From the NCBI GenBank assembly GCA_017562135.1, contig QEYB01001312.1:1302001-1366000 (forward strand): DNA of 64,000 nucleotides, in the 5' to 3' direction. The stretch is from Dipylidium caninum (taxonomy: Eukaryota > Platyhelminthes > Cestoda > Cyclophyllidea > Dipylidiidae). Below are positions 1 to 12,600 of the stretch, one piece after another (the first letter of the stretch is position 1; each line of letters begins with the position of its first letter). Below the pieces are notes generated by a model. That model was not told the DNA's origin. It was given only the letters and a program-made list of their open reading frames with translations, and made no database searches. The translations under genes and the position numbers were made by a program.

Positions 1-894
1 TATTTTGCTGTACATCTGAAAGTTGCGATTTGAGTGAAATAGAATCCTGGTGAGCAGCAGACAGATTAGCTGAAAGTTGCTCATTTTCTCGCGTTTTAAG
101 AGTCAATTGTGCTTGAGCCCGACGTAATGATTCCTGTGCCTCAAGTGACTTATTTACGGCTTCAGCCACTTTCAGATCCGACTGAGTTTTCACCTCGTTT
201 AAAGTGGACTTCGTAGCCTCAAGACGCTTGCGTAGAGAAGCAGCCTCTGCAGAAAGTTCAGCACGTTCTCGAAGCCACGTTTCTGCCTCACGTCCGTAAA
301 CAGACAGCCGACCTTCGAGACAGGCAGCATGCAGCCTTAGTCTATCTTCCTCAGCCATGGATTGATCATCCAACCCTGAATCGCAGGTCAGTTCATCTGG
401 ACTCAATGCTCGATCTGGGGCGGTATGATCAAAGGTGACACGAGTTTCTTTCCCATTCGTAAAAGCAGTTGTACAAGGTTTAGGTAAAGAGTCAGTGAAG
501 AGAACTCCAGTATGCCCGGCTGCAGCAGGCGGATTTGTAGGAACGCTAGTAACGGCCGACAGGGAAGAGAGGAAGTTGGAACTCTGAGATATGTTCTTCG
601 CGGATGGTATTGGGGGAGATGAATAGCACAAAATTGGAGTGGAATTTGTAATGGTTTGAGTTCGGGGAAAGGTGTGATATAAATTGAGTGACTGATGAAC
701 TCCAGATGTTAAATGACCGAGGGAGCCAAATTTATCTATGCTGATTCTTATGTCTGCATCGGAGTCTTCTTTTGGTCGCTCTAGACTTAGGTCGACTAAA
801 AAGAAATGTGAGAAAAAGAGTCAAGTTAAATACCTGGAAGAAATGTTTGGTCAATCCGAACCCGTGTCTCAGGAATGCGAGAATTTTTGTCCAT
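1..894 (-). CDS. Coiled-coil protein, 5' part of a gene cut by the left window edge
   Basis: Two exons on the minus strand. Exon 1, 894-834, begins with ATG directly after a 3' splice site (acttttag) and encodes 20 codons plus one base. Exon 2, 795-1, continues in frame after a 38-nt intron and is still open at the window edge, giving about 285 residues. Residues up to about 165 are Ser/Thr/Pro-rich and look disordered. The stretch from the MAEEDR motif onward is a long heptad-like, Glu/Lys/Arg/Leu-rich region typical of a coiled coil. I do not recognise the family; a cytoskeletal or centrosomal role would fit but is only inference. The first ATG may be the true start if the transcript is trans-spliced at that acceptor, or there may be upstream exons between 895 and 2600. 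The exons are well supported by frame and splice sites; the function is unknown. Confidence 0.7.
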
Positions 895-2615
895 CTAAAA
901 GTAAGACAACCATTACCTACGTAAAAAATGAGTGTGCATAAACACAACAGATAAGTGCAATCAGCATCCGGTGTGTTAGAGGATATGACAGTCTGGAAGA
1001 ACTTACTGGAAGGACCATGTTTGCCGTCATGTTTAGAATATATATATATTGGTGATTCTACAGTTTCACATAAAAAGCACACAAAACTGTGGGAGGGGTT
1101 CAGAAAGCAGGGGTAAATAGAACAATACCAACATACGCAAGTGAACAACCAAAGGCTAAAGCGTTTGAGTAAATAAATAGTTTACGATGGACGAATAATG
1201 AGGCCCTACACGAAAAGGCTCCAGAGATAACTAGAAGCGACGACGGAACAGCAGAAGCAAAGAACCGATCGAGCTCGCGCAACAGGAATCGGGTTAATAA
1301 AACACCGTTCAAGGGTGGTCATGAAGTAAGGCCTTCAGTTTACTGCCCACTTTTTTACGCTCTGGAGGAGGCAAAAACATTGCAATTCTCTACCGACTCC
1401 AAACTCAATCCGTGTCTGCAAAATCTAGAAGCTGTTCACCATATCTATACAATTCTCCTAATTGACATAACACAGGGAAGCTGGAAAAAGAAAAAATATA
1501 TCGTACTCATAATTTGGTTACATTATTTCGCGGTACCGCTTTCGTGAGACGATGCCCATCTATCCTAATGAAGACAAATCACAAAGCCGACATAATATGT
1601 TAAAAGGCTCAGAAATTGGGACCGCTCCGGTGTTTGAAAAGTAAGCTCTAAGTGTATATCCTTGGAGGCAGAACTATCGTCTAACTGAAAAGGGAACGAT
1701 TAAAAGTAGGAAAACAATGAATAGAAAATGGAAAATTCAATTACAACTAGCCTGAACGTATACAGCTTTGTTAGAATAAACGTGCCCCTAATGGTAACCG
1801 CATACATAATGTTTTTCCACAGCAATTGCAGAGAGAATCTATTCACGCCTTGCATTCACTCTAAGCGTACTTATATTGGTATTCATGCTTTAAGGTCGAA
1901 TATTGAGAAAGAGACACAATTATGATATATGTCTTGAGAGTATGTATTTTCGTTACTTGAAACTTCAAAATGCTCGACAAAAAAACTTAAGCTTACCTCC
2001 GACATTGTATTTAAGTGAGTTCAGGGACAAAACCATGCGATTTTTACAGCAGTATAGGATGTAAAGTAATAATTTGTATCGTCAGGCTTCAGTCGGTTTT
2101 GAGAAAATTATCGCCTGCGAGTTCGTGTTAAATATATTCAGAGATTTCCTATCTGATCTGAGGGCAGTTTAAAATAGCTACATCTGAAACTTATCAGCAA
2201 GCTATTACGGTAGAGGGTCCTAAAGAGATTTAAATTTGTTAAGGTGAGTGTATAAACTTCACCACAATTTCTTATGAATCGTGCTGATAAAAATTCTATT
2301 TTTTCACTTAAAGTGTTTCGGACACTTATGCCTTAATCGTCATCTGATTCCATCGCAACAATTTAAGCCTATGTGGTGTAAAACTTGTCTGTCGTGCAAA
2401 CCCCTATAACTAGCAAATCATTCTGCATGACAATGAATCAAAATCATCGCCTAATTCACTTCTGTTTCAATAGAAATGACAGTAGCCAGATTGTTTCGTA
2501 AATCCAATGCCTGTGTCATAGGCAAATTTGATTAATGTTTTTGTTTTAGTCATTTGGGACCGCTAATCAACTTTGCTTCGCGCCTTCTCTAGATTTCAGT
2601 CCAGCCACTTTAGGA
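895..2615. other. Divergent intergenic region, no gene supported
   Basis: AT-rich DNA between the start of the minus-strand coiled-coil gene and the plus-strand histone gene. Only short, unconvincing open frames are present. It should hold the promoters of both genes. A possible 3' splice site (tagatttcag) lies 17 bases before the histone ATG. I see no clear TATA box, repeat or RNA gene. Confidence 0.5.
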
Positions 2616-3019
2616 ATGTCTTCTCGCGGCAAGGCTGCGAAATCCGGCAATAGAGGTCAAAAGTCGAGGTCTGCTAAGGCCGGCCTTCAGTTTCCCGTCG
2701 GTAGAGTTCATCGTCTCCTTCGCAAGGGTAACTATGCCGAACGTATCGGGGCCGGGGCTCCTGTTTACATGGCTGCTGTATTGGAGTACCTAGCGGCTGA
2801 GGTACTCGAGCTCGCCGGTAACGCCGCTCGCGATAACAAAAAAACTCGAATCGTTCCGCGTCATTTGCAATTAGCCATTAGAAATGATGAAGAGTTAAAC
2901 AAACTCCTCGGCAGCGTTACTATCGCTCAGGGCGGAGTCCTACCCAATATTCAGAGCGTACTGCTTCCAAAAAAGAGTGGCTCCCGGACACAAAGAAAGT
3001 GCAGTCTCAGGAGTTTTAA
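2616..3019 (+). CDS. H2AX: Histone H2A.X, intronless, with a one-base frame break before the SQEF tail
   Basis: Core nucleosome histone. The reading frame from ATG 2616 shows the full H2A fold: the [12 protein letters not shown] start of helix alpha-1, the acidic-patch helix ([18 protein letters not shown]), [17 protein letters not shown], and the docking segment [18 protein letters not shown]. In this frame the end is nonsense and runs on to 3071. One frame back, 2999-3016 reads VQSQEF followed by TAA at 3017-3019. SQ-E-hydrophobic at the extreme C-terminus defines H2A.X, whose Ser is phosphorylated by ATM/ATR-type kinases at DNA breaks. One extra A in the AAA runs at 2992-2998 would join the two parts into a protein of normal length (about 134 residues). 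A sequence error or a real frameshift allele are the likeliest explanations. No replication-type histone stem-loop is visible downstream. The gene is single-exon and converges with the CLC gene. Confidence 0.9.
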
Positions 3020-3653
3020 TTTTATTGCTGCTCTGGGACCACCTCGAATCTGTCAAATTATGTATTTATGAGGAAATTTTACTAGAACCTATTTCTTGCT
3101 GTCACTATTATTTCCTTTTTGGTTGCCCTTGTTATTTGTCAAGTTGGGTTAAAAGTACCTGCTTTCAGTATTAAGCTTAGTTCTGATCCCACAGATAGTC
3201 TGGCTAGTCCTCAAACTAGATGACACGTAGGTGAACCCGATGGTCATTTGGACGCACCAGAAAGCGGTCGGTTTCGCACACATTAAGCTCTTTGATGCTC
3301 CACTTCGAGACAGAAGTAGTCTGCAGTGCAAAATACTCGAGCACCATAGGAGGAGGTTTTGTACTAAAACCCTCGCTGTTGGATGGGAGGGATGACAAAT
3401 TGTTCGTCCCCGTAAACGTTTTATCCACCTCCTACCTCCCCCCACCCCTCCTCTTTGCCGTTCATTTTAGGCTGATCTATCCACGAGTGAAACAAGTTGC
3501 GTGTAGAGGAGAACATTACGGATGAGCATTGTGTATTTTCATCGGGATGTATAAGTTAGGAGGTTGTGAAAAATCGGTTTATCACAGAAGAAATAAAACA
3601 AGTGAGTGGGCGAGAGTGAGGTTTTTTATCATCTTCATTACAATTAGGAGAGA
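3020..3653. other. Convergent intergenic spacer between H2A.X and CLC
   Basis: This 634-bp spacer holds the 3' untranslated regions of two converging genes. Small open frames on both strands lack splice support or family resemblance. A plus-strand AATAAA near 3594 could be a poly(A) signal for the histone transcript, but it is far from the stop codon. Confidence 0.4.
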
Positions 3654-6600
3654 TCAGCAGCTGTCGAGGAATCGAAGGACATCCTTCTTCGTGATGATAC
3701 CCGTGACATGGCTGGGTAGAGAAAGTGGAAATTTGTGTTAATATCATAGTCATTTAATTCGTACTTTGTGTGGACGACCAAGAGGAAGGGCGACGTACCC
3801 AAGATGAGTCACCAGGACTTGTCTGAGGCCAAGGCTCCTAAACACATCGAAGATAGTCGACGCCGGAGTTGCTTGAGTTAGAGTTGTGGGGGACTACGTT
3901 TAGCAAAAACGGATACCACGAGTATAAGGAAATGCTTTGAGGCATATGGAATTAGTGCATTGGCCAAAATTGCTCACTAGGTCGACGATATTCCGAACGT
4001 CGACAAGAAGTGGAATCCCAGTGGGGTCATCTGCCCGAGCCGCGTTGTCTAGGAGAGGTGTCCGATCGGTGAAGCAAACAACCGATTGAGGGCCGTACCT
4101 GCGTGAGGAATGCGGCCGGTCAAGATCTGCAAAACATTGGGAGAATGAATAAGCCGCATAATTTGCGTACACTGAAGTTTGTTAGTAGAAGTGTTATTGG
4201 CAAGGAAATAGGGCCTGTCGACGGTTATTTCGTCGCTAAGGTGAAGTAGAACGGAGCAACACGAAGCCTCTCCAACTGTTTGTAAGAGCGATTGTGACAC
4301 TGGTAGCAGCGGTAGTGACGACAGCGTGTCAAGTCGAACGATTCTAAACGCTTGGCCGAAGCGTCGCTGAACAGGCAGATATCTCGTGAGACCTCGAAAT
4401 ATAGTTTAGAATTTCATCGTAAAAAAATAAATTCAACCTCGTGAAACGCGTCGCCAGGAAGAATGCTGTCTTGGGACGCAGTTCTCACAAATTCAGCTTA
4501 AGTCGATTAGATCCACAGATTTATTTCCCACTATAATGGTACAACTAAAAGACGAAAACCACGAATTTGCCGATTTTCCCTCTATGATAATTTAATTTTC
4601 AAGTGTGATCCATCAAAATGTAGAGGTAAAAGAGAAACCTACCGAGTGCCTTAACGAGATCCGTGCGGGTGACGAAGCCGACAAGGTGCCGGGAGGTGAG
4701 AGACACCACCACAGGGAAGCCGTTGTGCTCCGAGCGCTGCAACAGTCCCTCCACCTCCTCCACCTTCATTGAGTCCGCCGTCAACAGTTCCAGCGGTCCT
4801 TCACTGAACCTGACAAGAGGAGAAGGAAGATAAGTTGATGACAAACGAAGAGCACCAGAGCCTCCTTCCTCCCAAACTCCTAAGTTGGTATGCCGCGTAC
4901 CCATCGTAGTTTGCATCCATCATCTGAGCGAACATTAACATCAGCCGTGGCGACCTATATGGTTGCAATTCGCAGTGTCCCCTAAAACTTCCGGCAAATT
5001 ATTGTTGTAGCATAAAGAGGAGGGTACTAAGCATTCTTTAGGAATTTTCCATGAAGGTTGAACCGACTCGATGAACCGCTGACGAATGCCAGTGACTCGA
5101 CCACATGGTGGTTAGAGATACATACTTTTGAAAAAAATCACTCCTCCCGACTTATTTTCGCTGAGGTGCGATCTCATTTGCTGACTATCGCACACGAATT
5201 CGCGTCACCTATGAATAAGCCACTTGTTTACATTTTTGTTGATTGGCTGTTGACCAAATCCGTTAACTCATCGTTAGGATACCGATTTCGAATGCGGAAG
5301 TGGTAATAAAGACTGGCCAAGAATAGGGAATATGTTTGAAGAATTGTCGCGCGGAAACCCCCCCCTCCTCCTCCCCCCCCCGCCTTTTCCCCTTCCATTT
5401 TCCCTTTCCCCCCCCCCTCTACCTGGGATGCATGATGTCGGAAGCAAAAAATCCGGCCATCTTGTTGGGGGACTTGTCGAACTGGAGGTACGGGTAGCCG
5501 TTCAACCGGATCTGCACGTCGTACAGACTGCCCTCGTACAGCCGGTCACCCGTCCACTTGGCGAACATGGAGGCCACCATGATTGGGATGCTGTAGCTTA
5601 ATCTAGAGGAAATAAAGGGAGAATTACTCACAGTTCAAGTGAGTGAGGTGCTAAAGAGTACGGAGGTGCTCGCACTACGAGTCCCCATGGCACGAGGAAA
5701 TCCGCTACATCACGCCCGTCAGACCGAACTACCGGCCAAATGGGAGTTTCGTGAGCTGGTGCTAACGGGGCTACTCTGAGAACGACGTTGCCTGCGAATG
5801 GGCGAGAGGAAAGTGCCGATAGACTCAAACAGCAGTAATCATACTATCTGGAGAGAGTAGAAGGAATGATGTTCGGTGGAAAGAGAAGAGTCCTTTAGGC
5901 CGATAAAAAGCCCAGGAAACATAGGACCAACGCCAAATTAAGCATATCAGACAGTTGGCAAGGGGATTTGAGCACTGGGACCCCAGATAGAATGATAGCC
6001 TCAAAGAAAGGCAGAGCGAATTCCGAGTTAACTAGTAAAAACAAACAAACGAATCGTGCAGTGGCTAGTGGCAATAAGCATTTTCAATGTAAACAAGACT
6101 GCGAAAAAGAGACCGTCAGGTGGGAGGGCTCAGAAAGAAATTAAGCGTCTTGGGGCCGGAGGTGAAGGAAGCGACAATGGTGGAGCCTTTTCGACAAGCA
6201 TGTATTAATGCAGACTGGACCACGAAACAGTGCAAAGTTGCACGAGAATAAGCAAACCACCCCAGTTCAGGGACGGTATTCGAGAAGTAGCAAAGAGATG
6301 AAGAAAAAAGTGGATAATATAGTAGAAAAAAAAAAACAATAGAACAACTAAGTGGGCAGTGATAAGACGGGGAAGGTGATAAAGGGGTTTTGACACTATT
6401 AACAATGGTGTGAAAAAAGTAGACAAGCATGTTCACTTAAAATGTGGCGGAAGATTTCAAGCGGACAGTGCACTGTGCTTACACAACGTTGGCAGACATC
6501 GAGTTCAAAGAGGAAGTAAGGCAGAAAGGCGCGTAATGCCTTGGGGAAAGTGGAATGGGCGAGGAGGACCTACCCGCCAATGAGTTCAATCATGATGACG

Positions 6601-9600
6601 ACGAGGGAGACGGTGGCACGAGTGACGCCGCCCAGGCAGGCGGCAGCCCCGACAACCGCGTAGAGGCCGGGGTCAATGCAGAGGTGGCCGGGTTTGCAGA
6701 GGCGGCGATAGAAGAATGAATGCGACAGCTGCGACACCACGGCCTGCTCCACAGTGATGCCCATCAGTCGGCCCAAAATAGATCCAACCTGGCCAGGGAA
6801 GCACCATTTGCCTGCTTTATGAGTCGGATTATGGGGCGCACCGGGAGGCATAGTTAAATAAAGAGGCGGGGAGGGAGGGGGGGAGGGAGGGAGAAGGAGA
6901 GTTGCAGCACCCATGCGGGCATCAGGAACTGGCGGTTCTGACCCTCTCGCCCAATCGGGCCAAGAGCACGGGGGGGGCCGCAAAGACCGCCTAGGCTGAT
7001 TCGTCGAGGTTCTTACCTGTCTCAACGCACATACAAGCGCAGGGTTTTTAAAAATCCTTTCACCACGACGTCATATCTAGTAAAAGCAATGGTGGGTGCC
7101 AGAACAAGCAGACAGAGTTATGAGGAAAGGTGACTTTTAGGATTCGGCATGTCTCGGGCGAAATTTGCCAAAGCAAGATAGTCTTAAGGGTAAAATAAGG
7201 TTGACAGACCGGACGAATAGGGTGATTTGCTAAAAACTTCAGCATAGAAAGAATGTAATGACAGTCAGGAAGTAGACGTACGAATACTTACAGTAGGAAA
7301 CCTTAATGTCATGGATTTAGTGACCAACAGGGAAGGAGGCGTAAAGATTTTGAACTACGCTGAAGACATTTAAAACTTTTAATAGAAAAGCACTTAAGGC
7401 AGGCGAAAAAGGACTGCAGACGCAAAAGAATCGGTTTTTTGCAAGACGATATCCCTCCATCCTGCTGACTGCACATTCCGCCCCCCTCCCCTCCCCCCCA
7501 AAAGAAAACTGCCAGAGCGTAAGAAAAAAATTAATGGCTGCGTTTAAGGCTGCAGAGCCGACCCTTCGAATATAACAGAAGGACGTATTGATGAGGCCCA
7601 TCGTTACATCTCGTTACCCCCATTGTCCAAAGGGGGAGTCAGGATATGACGGCTCCAGATGGAAAACGCCAAAAGGAGCAGTGGAGGCGAAGGGCTTCCC
7701 TCATTCAGGGGGCACTGCACTGGCGCCGCGCCGAGCCACAGCAAAGCACCGGTGAGTGATGCGGAGAAGTTTGGTAACAAGAGTTGCTGAGAAATCACTC
7801 CGCGGGGATTAGCACGAACGCTAGTGAACCTTAGTGGGTTTAACGCCGGGCGCGTGCACAGACGCCTGGTCCTGAACAAACAGACCAGAGTTGCGTTCGA
7901 CGAATGCATAGCTTCTCTTGAATTTAAGAATCCTTTATTCGAGCAAAATAAAACTGGCCATGGATATATAAATAAAGAGGTAGTGGAAGTTAATGCTAAC
8001 TGATTGGCAAGATTCTGAGAGGACTGTTAAGGGGCTCGTAGAGTCACTTGACAGCGGCGGCTGTTACTCTAAATTGGTTACCAGCCGTTTACCCACCACC
8101 GAGGCGCACACCACCGCCATCTTCGCACAATCAGCAAACAAACATCCCCTTTAAGAACACAATTTTGGATGTCCGAAACGCACAAAAGCCTCCTCTATTC
8201 ACCGTGATCGCGAGGCTAATCGCCACAACAACGTGATACGAGGGGACTCATGTGCGACACCTCCTGTGTGTGATTCTGATACTCCCCGAGAGCGGGTCCG
8301 CCATCCGGCGTTATACCTTACCACGGCGGGTGGGGGGGAGAAAGAATTCGTCTCCCGTGAAGCCTGTCGTAGGTGGTGCTGAAGAGCTGCTAAGTAGTGA
8401 AAACAGTCATTACAACACTTGCACAAACCCTGCTCCTGCATCCGCTAGACGCATGCTTAGCGCGGCGTTCCTCTTCCTCATGCGAAAGGGACTTGGTGTG
8501 CTGAGAAGACCACAATCCCCCAGATAATTAGGAAGAGAGTGGGCATCTTTCCCCTCGCGACATGGAGTACGAACGAATGCATCCCCGACCCTTGTCCCAG
8601 GACGACAAACTCGTCGTGAGCAAGCATGGCAGTCGCACTACCTACTCCTTCGTTTACGGAGTCCAAAAGAAAGTCAGTGTGTGTAGAAATTTTCCCGTGT
8701 TTCTTTCGGAGGAAACGGTGTATTTTGCCGAGCAATTGCAACTGATCTGAGGAATTTCTCATATCGACTTTACATTTTTCCAGACTCATGAAAATTCCGC
8801 TTTTATTTACGGAGACTATCAAGAGGAGAAGTGTCCTAACCTCAAATAGAGGCGATTTACGTTGCACTGTTTTGAACCTCCAGATGACATAGATGAAAAT
8901 CACGTCTCCAATTAGGTGAAAAATAAATTTGATCTCAGAAATACTTCAGTGAGTACGAATTCGTTACACTATAACTCCTCAGTCGCAATTCGCTGACAGT
9001 TTTATTTGCGGCTTCGAGCATTGGAGTGGACTGTGTCATAAGTAGCGAAGACACGAAGAGGGAAAGACTGGGCCGGTGCTTCTAACTGGGAGGTAAGTGG
9101 CAGGGCGGAGAAGACATCAGGTACTCCCAATCGTAAGTGAGAGTAGGTGGTCTTTAACCCCTCCAAACCATTAATTCGTGCCACTTGAGAGCATGAAGAT
9201 GGTGGTATGGAACGCGAAAAATCGACAAATGCTCGGCTGAACGCATTAAAGTCAAAAGGACGGCTGAGCCCAAATGCCCACGACGAGTAGTCTTAGAGCC
9301 CTGAAAAAACGGAGGAGGCCATGTGACGAAAATACTGGGATTCAGATTCAAAGTGCACTCGAGGAGCGAATTGGTGCACGCGCGGTTGTAATCCGACTAC
9401 ATCCAAGTCGTCGTCTAACAATCTCTTCCCTGTTGCACGAGCGATAGTCGAAAGAGGGTGGGCCAAGAGAAAACTAGTTATATTCCCGACAAATGGCAAT
9501 GTGTAGGAATGTGGCCTCAAAAATCGGCTTAAGACCCTTCCTTGACAGGACAGTTGCAACGCAAGAGCGGTAGAAAGCTCCATCTCACAGTTCAAAAACT

Positions 9601-12600
9601 TATTAGCCCGTGTACGAAGAGGATGGTGTCACAGGCGGGCGGGAAGAGAGAGAGGAACTACTTACGTCCACTCCTCGCCTATCTCAAGTCACCGACTTCT
9701 TTGGATGATCATTCATTGATTCAAAGTTTTTAATTTTCCGAAGGATGGAAACCAAATGACACTATTTATTTATTGTCGAGGGGAATAAAAGGAGGGAGAA
9801 AACACCTAAAAAGTGCCATTAGAAGTTCAGTGGTGTGGTAAGTCAACAACGCATTTAGTGGGCATTTATTAAAAAAGTATTAAGTGTGAGGTATCTGGAC
9901 ACAAAAATTTAATTTTATTACATAGAGCAACAGCTTTAGACGAAAAATCTTCCCAAGTTTTAGCAATCACAATCTTGTTCAAAAAGGAAATGCAATAGCG
10001 GTATTTATGATATTCTGGCTTTGCCTCAAGCAATATTTGTATTCAAAAATAGAAAGAGAATGGTCTCTGCAACAAGTGCGAGTTTGGGGCATAAAGTAAT
10101 CCAGCGTTTTTAGTCCGCAACTGAAGGGAAACGAATTTATGGAAGTGAATTTTCTTTCAGGACAATTACTGCAGGTCTTGAGACAAAGGTGAGGAAAAAG
10201 GGGAGAAAAGGAGGAGGAGGAGGCCAACTCACTCACCATAATGCTGGGCAGCATCACGCCCGTGGGCACGGGCACACCGTAAATGAGGACCATTCCGACA
10301 AACTTAAAGAAGAGCGCGCCAACGAGCAGTGCCACACCCCGCTTCATCCTTGGGCCCGCGGGGAAACTGCCCACGAGGTCAGTCTCGCTCATGACCGTCG
10401 CATTGCCGTAGCCGTCCTTCGAGACACGAATGTAGTCGCTGGTAGAACGGATGAGGTAGGATATCATTACTTAAGCAGAAATAATTTTCCAACGAGCAAA
10501 ATCATTCATGCAGTCCATTTGGTAGGTTATAGAAGCTACAGCTGGAGCAGTTGGGAGGGAAGAAAGTCGCACGGGATGTCGTCACTGAGATAAAACTGAG
10601 CAGCATAAAAATGCTCAGTAGTAGGAGGCGCTCGATTGTATACGCAAACAATGTTGAAGGCGCAATGCAACCACCTCATCACGAGCCTTGTTGAAAAGAG
10701 GCGCCAGGATGGCTGATTTGACGCGCCGATGGAGTCTGCGAGGGGGAATATCTCGCGCCGGCGCGAACCGGCGATCGTCACCGAGATGCCTCACACGGTC
10801 AGCATGACGGGACCAGCTAGGACGCCTCCACTCTGAGTGGTGGGAATAAACGCTACTGGTATCTTGGCGGTTTCTCACTCAAAGATGGCCGAAAAATCCT
10901 ACCCTCTGGCATAACCTTTCACGCCGGGGGAAAAAATAAATGAAGCCCATTGTAAGCAACTAACTGCCATTGTTGCAATTAGAGTAGAAAGTCCTGTTTA
11001 CAACGATAGAGCTTGAGTTGATTACGCACTTCGTATAACGGCATAGGCGATGGGAAAGAAAATATCCGGAAGTTCTCTCCTGTCACAGAAATGTAACGTC
11101 TTAATCAAACTCGATCTAAAAATCTCTGGAACCCACCCCCGAGCTTGTGTTCTAAGAAGTTAGCACAAACAAACTGCTCTATAAGGGTAATTAAGTTAGA
11201 AAGAAAGAAAAATAACTTTCCTCAGCATAGCTCACATCCCACTTCCTTCCAGGACTCAGAAGTTGGTGGCGCAAAGGGTGTGCGTGTGGGTATGGAAGAA
11301 ATGAACAGAAATGCAAAACTTATACGCAACAGATAGGCAAGGAGTCATTCTAAACAACGAATATAAATATTAAATGAGAATGACTGCAGATCTACCCATA
11401 AACGTGACATCATTAAGGTAAACATTAGGAAAGGCCTCAAGTGAATTGGTCTACGGAGAGGTAAGTACGAACCAAATATCTTCCTGGTCTCCAGCGGTGC
11501 ACCCACTGACAAGTTTGCGAATGAAGAGCTTCTCCTCGGCGCGCAGATCCGGGTGTAGGTAGGCGATGGTGGAGAAGACGGCAGTGAGGATGAGGAGGTA
11601 AGTTATGGGGCGATCGGCGCAGCGGCGTCTGCGAAATTTCTGCACCGCTTTATTGCAACGCACAACCAGTGCACCAAAAATCCCCTACACCAATGAAAGA
11701 GGGAAAGTAAAAGCAAAGAATCCTTTCACTTTTTAGCAAAAGTCTTTGCCACAAGCCCGGTTAAAACTTTCAGTCCATCAATCATCCAATTCCTACAAGC
11801 AATGTGAACATTAAGACATAGCAATCCCCCATTTCTAGTCAAACCAACGCAGCAGTACCACATTTTCCAGAGATTCGTACCCATCTGCTCGCCCCCCATC
11901 CTCACGTCCCTTCGTTCCAAGGCACCGTCAGGGATGGGAGAATTTCCGTGTCTGGTAACAGGGATCACAGGCACTACCTGGAGAAGGCGGCCACGACAAT
12001 GGGCCGCATATGCCCCACATGGTTGGCCATAAATGACAAGGCACTGAGCCGCGTGACAGGTGTCGCAGGGCGCTGATTCACTCGCCATCACGGCGACTGT
12101 GGCATGAGCAAAGCAGCATGTCGTTCGGACTGAGCACCACATCTAGTTCGCTAGAAGACCTAAAGTTTGGATACACTGAGGTAAACATACCACGTACACG
12201 TTCATTGCGGAGAGAGCACAGTTAACCAATCCGTGGTCTTGCAACATTCGTGCGTTCCGCGACAATCCACCTACCTCCTGCTGCAATGTGCTCCAATTAT
12301 CCAGTAATCTCAGCTATTAGTAGAGTTTTAGTGGTGGTCTCAGGAATAGCTCGGATGGCGTCAATAAACTCTAAACACCTTTGCACATTTATCACGGCCT
12401 TCCGCCCTCCGCCCATTTTATTGTATCTGTCATCATAATGCCATCGGCATTTACTCCAGAATACCGGAAGCGAAAACGGAAACTGTTGTAATAAATTTTG
12501 CGCGAGCACAAAAAGACACTTCCTTACTTCTTTAAAAGTGACTTGTGTATTGGGCCGAGTGTTTTATGGAAAAGAGAAAAACAATGTGCCATACCCCACA

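Noticed and set aside
732..1148. A 138-codon minus-strand frame overlapping the coiled-coil gene start
   Set aside because: It spans the intron and reads exon 1 in another frame. The spliced model with GTC across the junction continues into the long coiled coil.
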